Below, piece by piece: positions 7,839 to 15,665 of a stretch of 64,000 nucleotides of DNA (positions are counted from its first letter, which is position 1; the number at the start of each line of letters is the position of its first letter). Source of the DNA: Methylobacterium brachiatum (GTDB taxonomy: Bacteria; Pseudomonadota; Alphaproteobacteria; Rhizobiales; Beijerinckiaceae); NCBI RefSeq assembly GCF_020523825.1, contig NZ_JAJALK010000014.1, forward strand, positions 96,754 to 160,753. Direction: 5' to 3'. The position numbers were made by a program, and so were the translations under genes. Under the pieces are notes generated by a model. It saw only the letters and a list, made by a program, of their open reading frames with translations. It did no database searches and was not told the origin of the DNA.

Positions 7839-8939
7839 TCACCCTACATAGGTTCGAACATAACGCGAACCCAGCCCCGTCAGGATCTCGTAGCCGATCG
7901 TCCCGGCGGCGCGGCCGACCGTGTCGATGTCGAGTTCGTCGCCGATCAGCACGGCTTTGGCGCCGCGCCCGGCCGCGGGGGCCGCGGTGACGTCCAGGAT
8001 GATGAGGTCCATGGAGACGAGGCCCAGGATCGGGCAGGGCACGCCCCCGACCAGGGCCTGCCCGCGCCCGCTGATCGACCGGGGGAAGCCGTCGGCATAG
8101 CCGAGCGACAGCGTCGCCAGACGGCTCGGGGCGGGCGCGGTCCAGCGGCCGTTATACCCGACGCTGGTTCCGGCCTCGACATGCCTCACCTGGGCGATCA
8201 GGGCCTCCAGCCGCACCACCGGGCGCATCGGGTTGGCGGATTCGGCGGTCGGGTTGCCGCCGAACAGGGCGTAGCCCGGCCGCAGCAGGTCGTGCCGGGC
8301 GCCATCGAGAAAGACCCCCGAGGAATTGGCGAGCGAGGCAAGCAGGCCTGGATAGGCCGCCCGGACCCGGGCGAAATCGGCGATCTGCCGGGCGTTGACC
8401 GGATCCTCCGGCTTCTCGGCGCTGACGAAGTGGCTGAGCAGCAGGTCGATGCCGGCGGCCGCGATGCCCGGATCGCCGGCAAGCTCCAGCGCCTCCGGCA
8501 CCGGCAGCCCGAGTCGGTTCATGCCGGTATCGACATGGAGCGCCGACGGCCGGCCCCCGCCCGAGAAGGCGGCCCATTCGGCGATCTCCTCACGGCTGCC
8601 GAGCACCGGGCGCAGGTCGTGCGCCACGAAGGTCGCGCAGGCGCCGGGCGGCAGGCCGTTCAGGATGTAGATCGCGGCCTCCGGCAGGGCGGCCCGGGCG
8701 GCGACGCCCTCGGACAGGTGGGCGACGAAGAAGGTCCGGCACCCGGCGGCCCAGAGGGCCGGCCCGACCTGCGCGATGCCGCAGCCATAGGCATCGGCCT
8801 TCACCACGGCGGCGCAATCGGTCCCCCGGGCGGCCAGCATCCGCCAATTCGCCGCGATCGCCCCGAGATCGATGGTCAGCCGGGCGCCGTGGGCGCCGAT
8901 ATCTGTTCCGGATTCCGTCACCGATCGCCTACCCGCCAC
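7839..8939 (-). CDS. alr: Alanine racemase
   Basis: A 366-residue PLP enzyme making D-alanine for peptidoglycan. The PLP lysine lies in V-V-K-A-D-A-Y-G (K47) and the opposite catalytic base in V-G-Y-N-G-R-W (Y262). The H-V-D-T-G-M-N-R-L-G substrate-binding block and the C-terminal beta domain (L-V-S-M-D-L-I-I-L-D-V, G-D-E-L-D-I-D) are present. The start is uncertain: no ATG is available and GTG codons at 8939 and 8921 both fit. In many alphaproteobacteria alr, radA, cvpA and purF form one co-directional run; here alr-radA points away from cvpA-purF. Confidence 0.92.
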   Translation of the reverse strand: MAGRRSVTESGTDIGAHGARLTIDLGAIAANWRMLAARGTDCAAVVKADAYGCGIAQVGPALWAAGCRTFFVAHLSEGVAARAALPEAAIYILNGLPPGACATFVAHDLRPVLGSREEIAEWAAFSGGGRPSALHVDTGMNRLGLPVPEALELAGDPGIAAAGIDLLLSHFVSAEKPEDPVNARQIADFARVRAAYPGLLASLANSSGVFLDGARHDLLRPGYALFGGNPTAESANPMRPVVRLEALIAQVRHVEAGTSVGYNGRWTAPAPSRLATLSLGYADGFPRSISGRGQALVGGVPCPILGLVSMDLIILDVTAAPAAGRGAKAVLIGDELDIDTVGRAAGTIGYEILTGLGSRYVRTYVG

Positions 8940-9020
8940 CGAAGCGCCCCCGATCCTCGATTCCCCGCGGACGGATGCACGATGCGGACCCGTGAGGCGA
9001 GTCGGTTCGCGGCATTGCTC

Positions 9021-9380
9021 TCAGGGGTCGACGAGACTGGCAACCCGCGCGGCGATCTCGCCCACGGTGTCCGGATCCGCGATACCGGCGAGGCTCGCAC
9101 TGCCATCGGCGAGGCGCGCCCGGAGATCGAAGCTGCGGACCTGCGTGCAGACCGCCACGCCGGTCACGCCATCCGCCGTGACGGGGACTGTGAGGCCCGC
9201 GGCGCGGGCGCCCGCCGCCACCGTGGAGATCACCACGGCGATTGCCGTGCCGTGAACGTTCACGGCCTCCGGCGTCAGGACAATCCAGTAATGTCGATCG
9301 CGCATTTCCCGGCCGATGACCGGGTTGGGGTTGATCGAGTAGATCTCGCCACGTTTCGGAACTTTCGGCCGCGGGCCCAT
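9021..9380 (-). CDS. MazF/PemK-type mRNA interferase toxin
   Basis: A 119-residue toxin of the MazF/PemK family, which cleaves mRNA at short motifs. It has the N-terminal R-G-E-I-Y-S-I-N-P-N-P signature, R-H-Y-W-I-V-L-T-P as first core strand, and T-A-I-A-V-V-I-S-T as second strand. T-Q-V-R-S-F-D precedes the C-terminal helix. It overlaps the antitoxin stop: the antitoxin TGA occupies 9380-9382, and both GTG 9383 and ATG 9380 are possible toxin starts. Tight coupling with the antitoxin first is the usual order. Confidence 0.85.
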   Translation of the reverse strand: MGPRPKVPKRGEIYSINPNPVIGREMRDRHYWIVLTPEAVNVHGTAIAVVISTVAAGARAAGLTVPVTADGVTGVAVCTQVRSFDLRARLADGSASLAGIADPDTVGEIAARVASLVDP

Positions 9381-9709
9381 CACCCGATCTCATTGCCCAC
9401 TGGAGGGCCTTCCAGAGCCTTGGCCGTATCCGCGTACAAGGCCGGCAGATGCTCGGCCCCTTCCAGAAGCTCCGCCAGGGTATAGCGACGTTTTCGCTTC
9501 GCGACCGGTGTCGCGACCAGAGCGCCGTCCTGTACGGCGAGTGTGAGGTCGGTGCCCGTATCGGCTCCGATCGCGGCCAGAACGGCGGGGGGGAGCGTCA
9601 TCACGCGGGCTCCGCCTTGGCGCCGAACGGTCACAACCGCCGTGGGTGACGCTTGAGTCGGCGGTTTGGCGCTCTTCGTCACGCCAGGCGTTCGCTTGGC
9701 TGCCGGCAT
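9380..9709 (-). CDS. MazE-like antitoxin (AbrB/SpoVT type)
   Basis: A 109-residue protein with a basic Ala/Pro/Lys-rich leader, then an AbrB-like swapped-hairpin DNA-binding segment (V-V-T-V-R-R-Q-G-G-A-R-V-M-T-L-P-P-A-V-L) and a C-terminal toxin-binding region (Y-T-L-A-E-L-L-E-G). It should neutralise the adjacent MazF-like toxin and repress the operon. The ATG at 9709 has a strong GGAGGAG ribosome binding site; the longer in-frame ORF from 9772 would run through the operator palindrome and is rejected. Confidence 0.82.
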   Translation of the reverse strand: MPAAKRTPGVTKSAKPPTQASPTAVVTVRRQGGARVMTLPPAVLAAIGADTGTDLTLAVQDGALVATPVAKRKRRYTLAELLEGAEHLPALYADTAKALEGPPVGNEIG

Positions 9710-9728
9710 GGTCACGCTCCTCCGGAAA

Positions 9729-9746
9729 GTGCTACAAAGGTAGCAC
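9729..9746. promoter_or_regulatory. Probable toxin-antitoxin operator palindrome
   Basis: A perfect inverted repeat GTGCTAC-AAAG-GTAGCAC located 20 bp upstream of the antitoxin start. Position and symmetry fit autoregulation by the MazE-like protein. Confidence 0.6.
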
Positions 9747-9768
9747 CTTTTCGATGCCGCAACATCCC

Positions 9769-10497
9769 TCACCCCCGCAAGCGGAACGGGTTGAAATCCG
9801 TATCCGTATCGAAGGCGTCGCGGCCCTCGGCGCGCTTCAGGAAGCCGATCAGCGGCACGCTGAGGGGCAGGGCCACGATCTCCCAGGCGACCTTCAGCGC
9901 CCAGATCGAGAGCGCGAGGCGGACGAGATCCGCGGCGGGATAGAGCCCGCCGAAGCCGAGACCGATGAACAGGGCCGAATCGATGCCCTGGCCGACCAGC
10001 GTCGAGGCGACGAGCCGCGCGGGCAGTCCCCGGCCGCGAAAGCGCAGCTTCAGCTTGGCGAGCAGGTAGGCGTTCAGGAACTCGCCGGTGAGATAGGCCG
10101 CGAGCCCGGCCAGCGCGAGCCGCGGGGTGGCGCCGAGCACCGCCTCGAACGCCGCCTGGTGCGGCCAGAACGGCGCGGGCGGCAAAGCCGCCGCGATCCC
10201 GTAGGCCAGGATCCAGAGCGCCTGCGCCAGGAAGCCGGTCCAGACCACGGCCCGGGTGCTGGAATAGCCGTAGACCTCGGTCAGCACGTCGCCGAACAGG
10301 TAGGAGGCGGGAAACACGATCACCGCCGCCGTGAAGGTCAGGCCGCCCACGCAGACGATCTTGCCCGCCAGCACCAGCGAGATCATCAGCACCGCCCCAA
10401 ACAGGCCGGCGATCGGAACGAGGTAAACGGGGCCGGTGGAAGCCCTCTCGTCACTCACGATCGGCGCGGGCTGATGCACGGACGGCACAGGCCGCAC
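9769..10497 (-). CDS. yhhQ: Queuosine precursor transporter, YhhQ/VUT family
   Basis: A 242-residue inner-membrane protein with about six hydrophobic segments. The family signature is F-P-A-S-Y-L-F-G-D-V-L-T-E-V-Y-G-Y near residue 80, and the later L-V-G-Q-G-I-D-S-A-L-F. YhhQ proteins import 7-cyano-7-deazaguanine or related queuosine precursors. The start is uncertain: several GTG codons (10497, 10488, 10479, 10458) are in frame and no ATG is near. It is divergent from cvpA. Confidence 0.85.
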   Translation of the reverse strand: MRPVPSVHQPAPIVSDERASTGPVYLVPIAGLFGAVLMISLVLAGKIVCVGGLTFTAAVIVFPASYLFGDVLTEVYGYSSTRAVVWTGFLAQALWILAYGIAAALPPAPFWPHQAAFEAVLGATPRLALAGLAAYLTGEFLNAYLLAKLKLRFRGRGLPARLVASTLVGQGIDSALFIGLGFGGLYPAADLVRLALSIWALKVAWEIVALPLSVPLIGFLKRAEGRDAFDTDTDFNPFRLRG

Positions 10498-10611
10498 GCG
10501 CAGTCCGCGCCCGAGGGTGACGGCCGAGTTTCGGCTTGGTATACTTCGGCCCCGGTCCCGGGGAGCCGCATGGCCGCCGCGGCATCCCCTCTGGTTCCTA
10601 AAAGCTCACAG

Positions 10612-11220
10612 ATGCCGTTTACCGTTCTGGATCTCGTCGTGCTCGGCATCGTCGCGGTCTCCGCGCTGCTCGCGGCCGTGCGTGGCGTCACCCGCGAGGT
10701 GCTGGCGATCATCGCCTGGGTCGCCGCCGCCGCCGTCGCCTGGTCGTTCTATCCGATGCTGCTTCCGCTGGTGAAGCAGCACGTCAACAGCGATACCGTG
10801 GCGCTGGTCGCCTCCATCGCGGCGATCTTCCTCGGCACGCTGATCATCGTCTCGATCATCACCGTGAAGATCTCGGACGTGGTGCTCGACTCGCGCATCG
10901 GCGCGGTCGACCGGTCGCTGGGCTTCCTGTTCGGGGCGGGCCGCGGCTTCCTGATCTGCGTGATCGGCTGGGTGTTCCTGTCCTGGCTGGTGCAGGGCAA
11001 GGTGCCGGATTGGGCGGCGCAGGCGCGCACGCGCCCGATGCTGGAGAAATCCGGCGACGCCCTGGTGGCCCAGCTCCCCGAGAATCCGGAGGGCTTCCTG
11101 AAGCAGTTCAAGAAGCCGAAGGCCGGCCCGCCGCCCAACGAGGCGGCCGACGCCCCCGCCGAGACCGATGTGGCGCCCCAGCGCCGCACCGAGACCGCGC
11201 CGACCCCGACGCGACGCTGA
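10612..11220 (+). CDS. cvpA: CvpA family membrane protein
   Basis: A 202-residue inner-membrane protein with four predicted helices in the first 150 residues. It shows the CvpA pattern V-L-D-L-V-V-L-G-I at the N-terminus, V-R-G-V-T-R-E-V-L-A-I after the first helix, and D-R-S-L-G-F-L-F-G-A-x-R-G central. The tail is soluble, Pro/Ala/Glu-rich and probably disordered. It lies upstream of purF, as in E. coli. The ATG at 10612 sits at the start of the first helix. Confidence 0.9.
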   Translation: MPFTVLDLVVLGIVAVSALLAAVRGVTREVLAIIAWVAAAAVAWSFYPMLLPLVKQHVNSDTVALVASIAAIFLGTLIIVSIITVKISDVVLDSRIGAVDRSLGFLFGAGRGFLICVIGWVFLSWLVQGKVPDWAAQARTRPMLEKSGDALVAQLPENPEGFLKQFKKPKAGPPPNEAADAPAETDVAPQRRTETAPTPTRR

Positions 11221-11352
11221 CCTGCGGCGCGCGCCGTTGGTCGCTCTCCGTGGAACGCCTAGATAGCGGTTCCGGAGACGATCGGATGATATCCGCGACG
11301 ACCGGCGCGCCGGCCCGTCGCCGCCGGGACTCGTGAAGTGATCGATCGCAGC

Positions 11353-12822
11353 ATGTCCCAATCCGACGCTTACGCCTCCGATTTCGACCTCGACGGTGAT
11401 ACGCTGCGCGAGGAATGCGGCGTCTTCGGCATCTTCGGGCACCCGGAGGCCTCGGCCATCGTGGCGCTCGGGCTGCACGCTCTGCAGCACCGGGGCCAGG
11501 AGGCGGCCGGGATCGTCTCCTTCGACGGCTCGGTGTTCCATTCCGAGCGGCGCCCGGGCCTCGTGGGCGATTCCTTCTCGGATGGCGACACCATCGCCCG
11601 GCTGAAAGGTCGCGCCGCCATCGGGCATGTGCGCTACTCGACCACCGGCGGGACGATCCTGCGCAACGTGCAGCCGCTCTTCGCCGAGCTCGCCAGCGGC
11701 GGCCTCGCGGTCGCCCATAACGGCAACCTCACCAACGCCTTGTCGATCCGCCGCGATCTCGTGCGCGACGGCGCGATCACGCAGTCGACCTCCGACACCG
11801 AGGTGATCCTCCACCTCGCGGCCCGCTCGCGGAAGCCGCGGATCGTCGAGCGGTTCATCGACGCCCTGCAGGCGATCCAGGGTGCCTACGCGATCGTGGC
11901 GCTGACCAACAAGAAGCTGATCGGCGCCCGTGACCCGCTGGGCATCCGCCCGCTGGTGCTGGGCGAGCTCGACGGCCGCTACATGCTGGCCTCCGAGACC
12001 TGTGCCCTCGACATCATCGGCGCGCGCTACGTGCGCGACGTCGAGAACGGTGAGGTCGTGGTTATCTCAGAGGAGGGGATCGAGTCGATCCGCTTCGCCG
12101 ACGCGGTGCCGATGCGGCCCTGCATCTTCGAGTACATCTACTTCGCCCGGCCGGATTCGGTGGTGAACGGCAAGAGCGTCTACGCGGTGCGCAAGGCGAT
12201 CGGCCGGGAACTGGCCCGCGAGGCCTCCGTCGCGGCCGACGTCGTCGTGCCGGTGCCGGATTCCGGCGTGCCGGCGGCGCTCGGCTTCGCGCAGGAGACC
12301 GGCATCCCGTTCGAGATGGGGATCATCCGCAACCACTATGTCGGGCGGACCTTCATCCAGCCGACCCAGTCGGTGCGCGAGCTCGGCGTGCGGATGAAGC
12401 ACTCGGCCAACCGCGCGGCGATCGAGGGCAAGAGCATCGTGCTGGTCGACGACAGCCTGGTGCGCGGCACGACCTCGGTGAAGATCGTCCGGATGATGCG
12501 CGAGGCCGGTGCCGCCGAGGTGCATTTCCGGATCGCTTCGCCGCCGATCACCTACCCGGACTTCTACGGGATCGACACGCCGGAGCGGGAGAAGCTTCTG
12601 GCCGCGACCCACGACCTCGAGGCGATGCGCAAATATATCGGCGCGGACTCGCTGGCCTTCCTGTCGATCCCCGGCCTTTACCGGGCGATGGGCGAGGAGG
12701 AGCGCAATGCGGCCTGCCCGCAATACACCGACCATTGCTTCACGGGTGAGTACCCGACCGGCCTGACCGACCTCTCCATCGCCGGTCCGAAGCGCTTCGC
12801 GATGCTGGCCGAAGCGGACTGA
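11353..12822 (+). CDS. purF: Amidophosphoribosyltransferase
   Basis: A 489-residue enzyme that makes phosphoribosylamine from PRPP and glutamine, the first step of purine synthesis. A short propeptide precedes the N-terminal nucleophile Cys22 in E-E-C-G-V-F-G-I-F. The glutaminase domain contains R-Y-S-T-T-G and N-G-N-L-T-N. The phosphoribosyltransferase domain has the PRPP loop V-L-V-D-D-S-L-V-R-G-T-T. The ATG at 11353 is used; a GTG at 11338 is an alternative adding five residues. It lies behind cvpA. Confidence 0.95.
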   Translation: MSQSDAYASDFDLDGDTLREECGVFGIFGHPEASAIVALGLHALQHRGQEAAGIVSFDGSVFHSERRPGLVGDSFSDGDTIARLKGRAAIGHVRYSTTGGTILRNVQPLFAELASGGLAVAHNGNLTNALSIRRDLVRDGAITQSTSDTEVILHLAARSRKPRIVERFIDALQAIQGAYAIVALTNKKLIGARDPLGIRPLVLGELDGRYMLASETCALDIIGARYVRDVENGEVVVISEEGIESIRFADAVPMRPCIFEYIYFARPDSVVNGKSVYAVRKAIGRELAREASVAADVVVPVPDSGVPAALGFAQETGIPFEMGIIRNHYVGRTFIQPTQSVRELGVRMKHSANRAAIEGKSIVLVDDSLVRGTTSVKIVRMMREAGAAEVHFRIASPPITYPDFYGIDTPEREKLLAATHDLEAMRKYIGADSLAFLSIPGLYRAMGEEERNAACPQYTDHCFTGEYPTGLTDLSIAGPKRFAMLAEAD

Positions 12823-12834
12823 GCGGGGGATCCC

Positions 12835-12927
12835 AAAGGGCTCAGCCCTTTGGCGGGGTCCAGGGGCGGCGCCCCTGGGATCTTCGCGGGGCTCTTCCCT
12901 GAGCCCGCAAAAGGTCACGGACCTTTT
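12835..12927. repeat. Three-hairpin array behind purF (repeat family D)
   Basis: Three perfect stem-loops in a row: AAAGGGC-TCA-GCCCTTT (12835-12851), CCAGGGGC-GGC-GCCCCTGG (12860-12878) and AAAAGGTC-ACG-GACCTTTT (12909-12927). They fill most of the gap between purF and the SDR gene. They may terminate or attenuate transcription, or stabilise the purF transcript end. Confidence 0.75.
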
Positions 12928-12979
12928 GAAACCGGAATTTTTGGATCCCCCTGGCGCGGAAATGCGCTAGGTCCTGGGC

Positions 12980-13729
12980 ATGGCTGATCCTCAGAGAAAG
13001 CTCGAAGGCCGCGTCGCGGTCGTCACCGGGGCGTCCCGCGGCATCGGGCGGGCGGCCGCCCTGGCCCTGGCCGGGGCCGGGGCCCATGTGGTCGCGGTGG
13101 CCCGCACGGTCGGCGCCCTGGAGGAGCTGGACGACGCCATCCGGGCGGCCGGATCCAGCGCCACGCTCGTGCCGTTCGACCTCGCCGATTACGACGCCAT
13201 CGACCGGCTGGGCGCGGCGATCAACGAGCGCTGGAAGCGGCTCGACATCCTGGTCGGCAACGCCGGCATCCTCGGCGCGCTCATGCCGATCGGCCACATC
13301 ACCCCGAAGGTCTGGGACCAAGTGATGCAGGTCAACGTCACCGCCAACTGGCGCCTGCTCCGCTCGCTGGACCCGCTGCTGCGCATGTCCGATGCCGGCC
13401 GGGCGATCTTCGTCTCGTCGGGCGCAGCCTCGAAATGCCGGGCCTATTGGGGGCCGTACTCGGTCTCGAAGGCGGCGCTCGAAGCGATGGTGCGGACCTA
13501 CGCGGCCGAGAACGAGACCACCGCGATCCGGGCGATGCTGCTCAATCCGGGGCCGCTGCGCACCGGCATGCGCCGCTCGGCCATGCCGGGCGAGGATCCC
13601 GAAACCCTCAAGACCCCCGAGGATCTCGTCCCCCACTTCGTGCGGCTCGCCGCGCCGGACTGGACCGAGACCGGCAAGCTCTACGATTTCCCCACCGACC
13701 GGGTGCTGCAGTTCCGCGCGCCCGAGTGA
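12980..13729 (+). CDS. Short-chain dehydrogenase/reductase
   Basis: A 249-residue classical SDR. The cofactor motif T-G-A-S-R-G-I-G is at 16-23, N-A-G at 94-96, and the catalytic triad is Ser147, Tyr160 and Lys164 (Y-S-V-S-K). Arg42 after the second strand suggests NADP(H). The P-G-P-L-R-T-G-M motif follows the active site. The substrate is unknown. An SDR directly after purF is common in alphaproteobacteria. Confidence 0.9.
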   Translation: MADPQRKLEGRVAVVTGASRGIGRAAALALAGAGAHVVAVARTVGALEELDDAIRAAGSSATLVPFDLADYDAIDRLGAAINERWKRLDILVGNAGILGALMPIGHITPKVWDQVMQVNVTANWRLLRSLDPLLRMSDAGRAIFVSSGAASKCRAYWGPYSVSKAALEAMVRTYAAENETTAIRAMLLNPGPLRTGMRRSAMPGEDPETLKTPEDLVPHFVRLAAPDWTETGKLYDFPTDRVLQFRAPE

Positions 13730-13771
13730 CGGACAGCGCCCTTTTACGACCGGGTGAATCCATCCGATCCA

Positions 13772-13890
13772 CCCTCATCCTGAGGTGCTGCGCAGCAGCC
13801 TCGAAGGAGGCCTTCAGGGATCGCAGAGGCCTCTGGAGAGCTCCTTCGAGGCCCAGCGATCTGCGATCGCCGGGCACCTCAGGATGAGGG
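13772..13890. repeat. Intergenic palindromic repeat family A, copy 2
   Basis: Same architecture as 4077-4195: outer arms CCCTCATCCTGAGGTGC and GCACCTCAGGATGAGGG, inner arms built on CCTCGAAGGAG and CTCCTTCGAGG. This copy has better-preserved outer arms; the centre differs from copy 1. Confidence 0.78.
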
Positions 13891-13940
13891 GATGGGTGGG
13901 ATCGGCCGGGTGATTCCCGTCTCTCACATCTGGTGACCTC

Positions 13941-14348
13941 ATGATCGACGTCCGCTGCATCTGTGCGATCGGCCTGCGCGGCCAGCTCGGCCTGAACGGG
14001 CACCTGCCCTGGGAGGGCAACACCGACCCGCTCTTCGTAGAGGACGTGACGCGGTTCTTCGCGCTCACCATGGGCCATGTGCTGATCGCCGGGCCGAAGA
14101 CCGTGGCCTCGGTCCCGGACTTCGCCTTTAAGGACCGCACCATCGACGTGATCCGCAGCCACGAGGATCCGGAGCAGGTGCTCAAGCGCTACCCGGGCCG
14201 CCGGATCTTCGTGGGCGGCGGCATCGCGGTGTGGAACGTCTACGCCAAGTACATCCAGAACTGGGACATCACGCGCCTCCCCTATGACGGCGAGGCCGAC
14301 CGCTGGTTCGACCCGGCTTGGCTGGTGGGCGGGGCGCTGCGGCCGTAA
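13941..14348 (+). CDS. dmrA: Dihydrofolate-reductase-like protein, probable dihydromethanopterin reductase DmrA
   Basis: A 135-residue protein of the DHFR fold, shorter than bacterial FolA (about 160). Recognisable parts are C-A-I-G near the N-terminus, G-Q-L-G-L-N-G-H-L-P-W (Met20-loop equivalent with the conserved Pro-Trp), G-H-V-L-I-A-G-P-K-T (NADPH-binding block) and R-I-F-V-G-G-G-I-A-V-W (the G-G-G-x-x-x-W motif). An acidic residue pair follows L-P-W-E-G, where DHFR keeps its catalytic Asp. Methylobacterium DmrA is a 15-kDa DHFR relative that reduces dihydromethanopterin for C1 metabolism, and the size fits. A true FolA cannot be excluded without alignment. Confidence 0.7.
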   Translation: MIDVRCICAIGLRGQLGLNGHLPWEGNTDPLFVEDVTRFFALTMGHVLIAGPKTVASVPDFAFKDRTIDVIRSHEDPEQVLKRYPGRRIFVGGGIAVWNVYAKYIQNWDITRLPYDGEADRWFDPAWLVGGALRP

Positions 14349-14408
14349 CGACCGGCACCTTCGGGCGGCCCGGCGCGTTGGCGTGCGTGTCGTGCGTCCG
14401 GAGTGTCG

Positions 14409-15527
14409 ATGAACGCCCATAGCTACCGCTTCGGCATCGAGGAAGAGTATTTCCTTGCCGATGCCGAGACACGCGGCACGCCCCGGGGGGACCTCGCCGG
14501 GTTTCATGCCCGGGTGAAGGCGGAGCTGCCCGAGACCGGGCGGGAGCTGGTCGCCGCGCAGGTCGAGGTCTGCACGCCGCCGCTCGACGATGCGCAGGCC
14601 GCCCGTGAGAATCTCGGTGGCCAGCGGGCGCAGCTCGCCGGCATCGCGGCCGAGAGCGGGCTGAGCCTGCTCGCCTGCGGCACCCATCCGCTCGCGCATT
14701 GGTCCCGCCAGACCGCCACCGACGGCGCGCGCTACAAGGGCATCCTGTCGGATGTCGGCATCGCGGCGAGGCGGGCGCTGATCTGCGGCATGCATGTCCA
14801 TGTCGAGGTGCCGGACCCGGAGGCGCGGGTCGACCTCATGAACCGGCTGCTGCCGTTCCAGCCGCTGCTGCTGGCGCTCTCGGCCTCCTCGCCGTTCTGG
14901 CAGGGGGAGGCGACCGGGCTGATGGCCTACCGGCTCAGCGTCTTCGGCGAATTGCCCCGCACCGGCCTGCCCGAGCTTTTCTTGGACGCAGCCGCCCATG
15001 CCCGGTTCGTGGACATCATGACCCGCTCCGGCGCCATCGCGGATGCAAGCTTCCTGTGGTGGTCCCTGCGGCCCTCGATCAAGTTCCCGACCCTGGAGCT
15101 GCGCATCGCCGATGCCTGCACCCGGCTCGACGATTCGCTCTGCGTCGCCGCCCTGTACCGCTGCCTGGTGCGGCTCTGCGTGCGCCGGCCCGAGCTGAAT
15201 GCCGGGCTCGACGGCGTCTCGCGGTCGCTGGCTTCGGAGAACCTGTGGCGGGCCCAGCACAGCGGCGTGCGCGCGACGCTGATCGACGAGGCGAAGGCCG
15301 AGGCGGTGCCGTTCGCCGCGGCGCTGGAGGCGGTCCTCGCCCTGGTGGCGGAGGATGCGGATGCGCTGGGCTGCGCGGCGGACGTCGCCCGCGCCCGGGC
15401 GATCGTGGCCGAGGGCACCAGCGCGGACGGGCAGGTCGGGGCGTTCGAGGCGGCTCTGGCTGACGGAAAGGACGAGCGCGCCGCGCTGTCGGCCGCGGTG
15501 GACTGGATCGCCGACGCGGCCCGGTGA
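14409..15527 (+). CDS. Carboxylate-amine ligase, YbdK family
   Basis: A 372-residue member of the glutamate-cysteine ligase 2 family. Family marks are Y-R-F-G-I-E-E-E-Y-F at the N-terminus (the acidic metal-binding motif), C-G-M-H-V-H-V-E-V-P in the middle, and S-I-K-F-P-T-L-E-L-R-I-A-D-A. E. coli YbdK has weak glutamate-cysteine ligase activity; the physiological substrate here is unknown. The ATG at 14409 is used; a GTG two codons upstream is also possible. It lies 60 bp after the DHFR-like gene and may share its transcript. Confidence 0.88.
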   Translation: MNAHSYRFGIEEEYFLADAETRGTPRGDLAGFHARVKAELPETGRELVAAQVEVCTPPLDDAQAARENLGGQRAQLAGIAAESGLSLLACGTHPLAHWSRQTATDGARYKGILSDVGIAARRALICGMHVHVEVPDPEARVDLMNRLLPFQPLLLALSASSPFWQGEATGLMAYRLSVFGELPRTGLPELFLDAAAHARFVDIMTRSGAIADASFLWWSLRPSIKFPTLELRIADACTRLDDSLCVAALYRCLVRLCVRRPELNAGLDGVSRSLASENLWRAQHSGVRATLIDEAKAEAVPFAAALEAVLALVAEDADALGCAADVARARAIVAEGTSADGQVGAFEAALADGKDERAALSAAVDWIADAAR

Positions 15528-15548
15528 CCGCTCTGCTCGCCCCCATTT

Positions 15549-15640
15549 CGTCATCGCGAGCGGAGCGAAGCGACCCAGGGATGCACCACACCCGAGGATC
15601 GCGCGCTGCCCTGGGTCGCTTCGCTGCGCTCGCAATGACG
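15549..15640. repeat. Intergenic palindromic repeat family C
   Basis: Two 32-bp arms, 15549-15580 and 15609-15640, complementary at 30 of 32 positions, around a 28-bp loop. The arms read CGTCATCGCGAGCGGAGCG.. and ..CGCTCGCAATGACG. Related GTCAT-x-GCGAGCG elements occur in many bacterial genomes. It sits between convergent genes. Confidence 0.8.
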
Positions 15641-15665
15641 GCGCGATCGTTTGGCGGGAAACGCC

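Noticed and set aside
7840..7880. A tRNA-like GGTTCGAA sequence near the alr stop
   Set aside because: It lacks acceptor and anticodon stems and lies within the alr coding end.
13608..15635. A 675-codon minus-strand open frame
   Set aside because: It runs antisense through the SDR, DHFR-like and YbdK genes and across two repeats; no domain was recognised.
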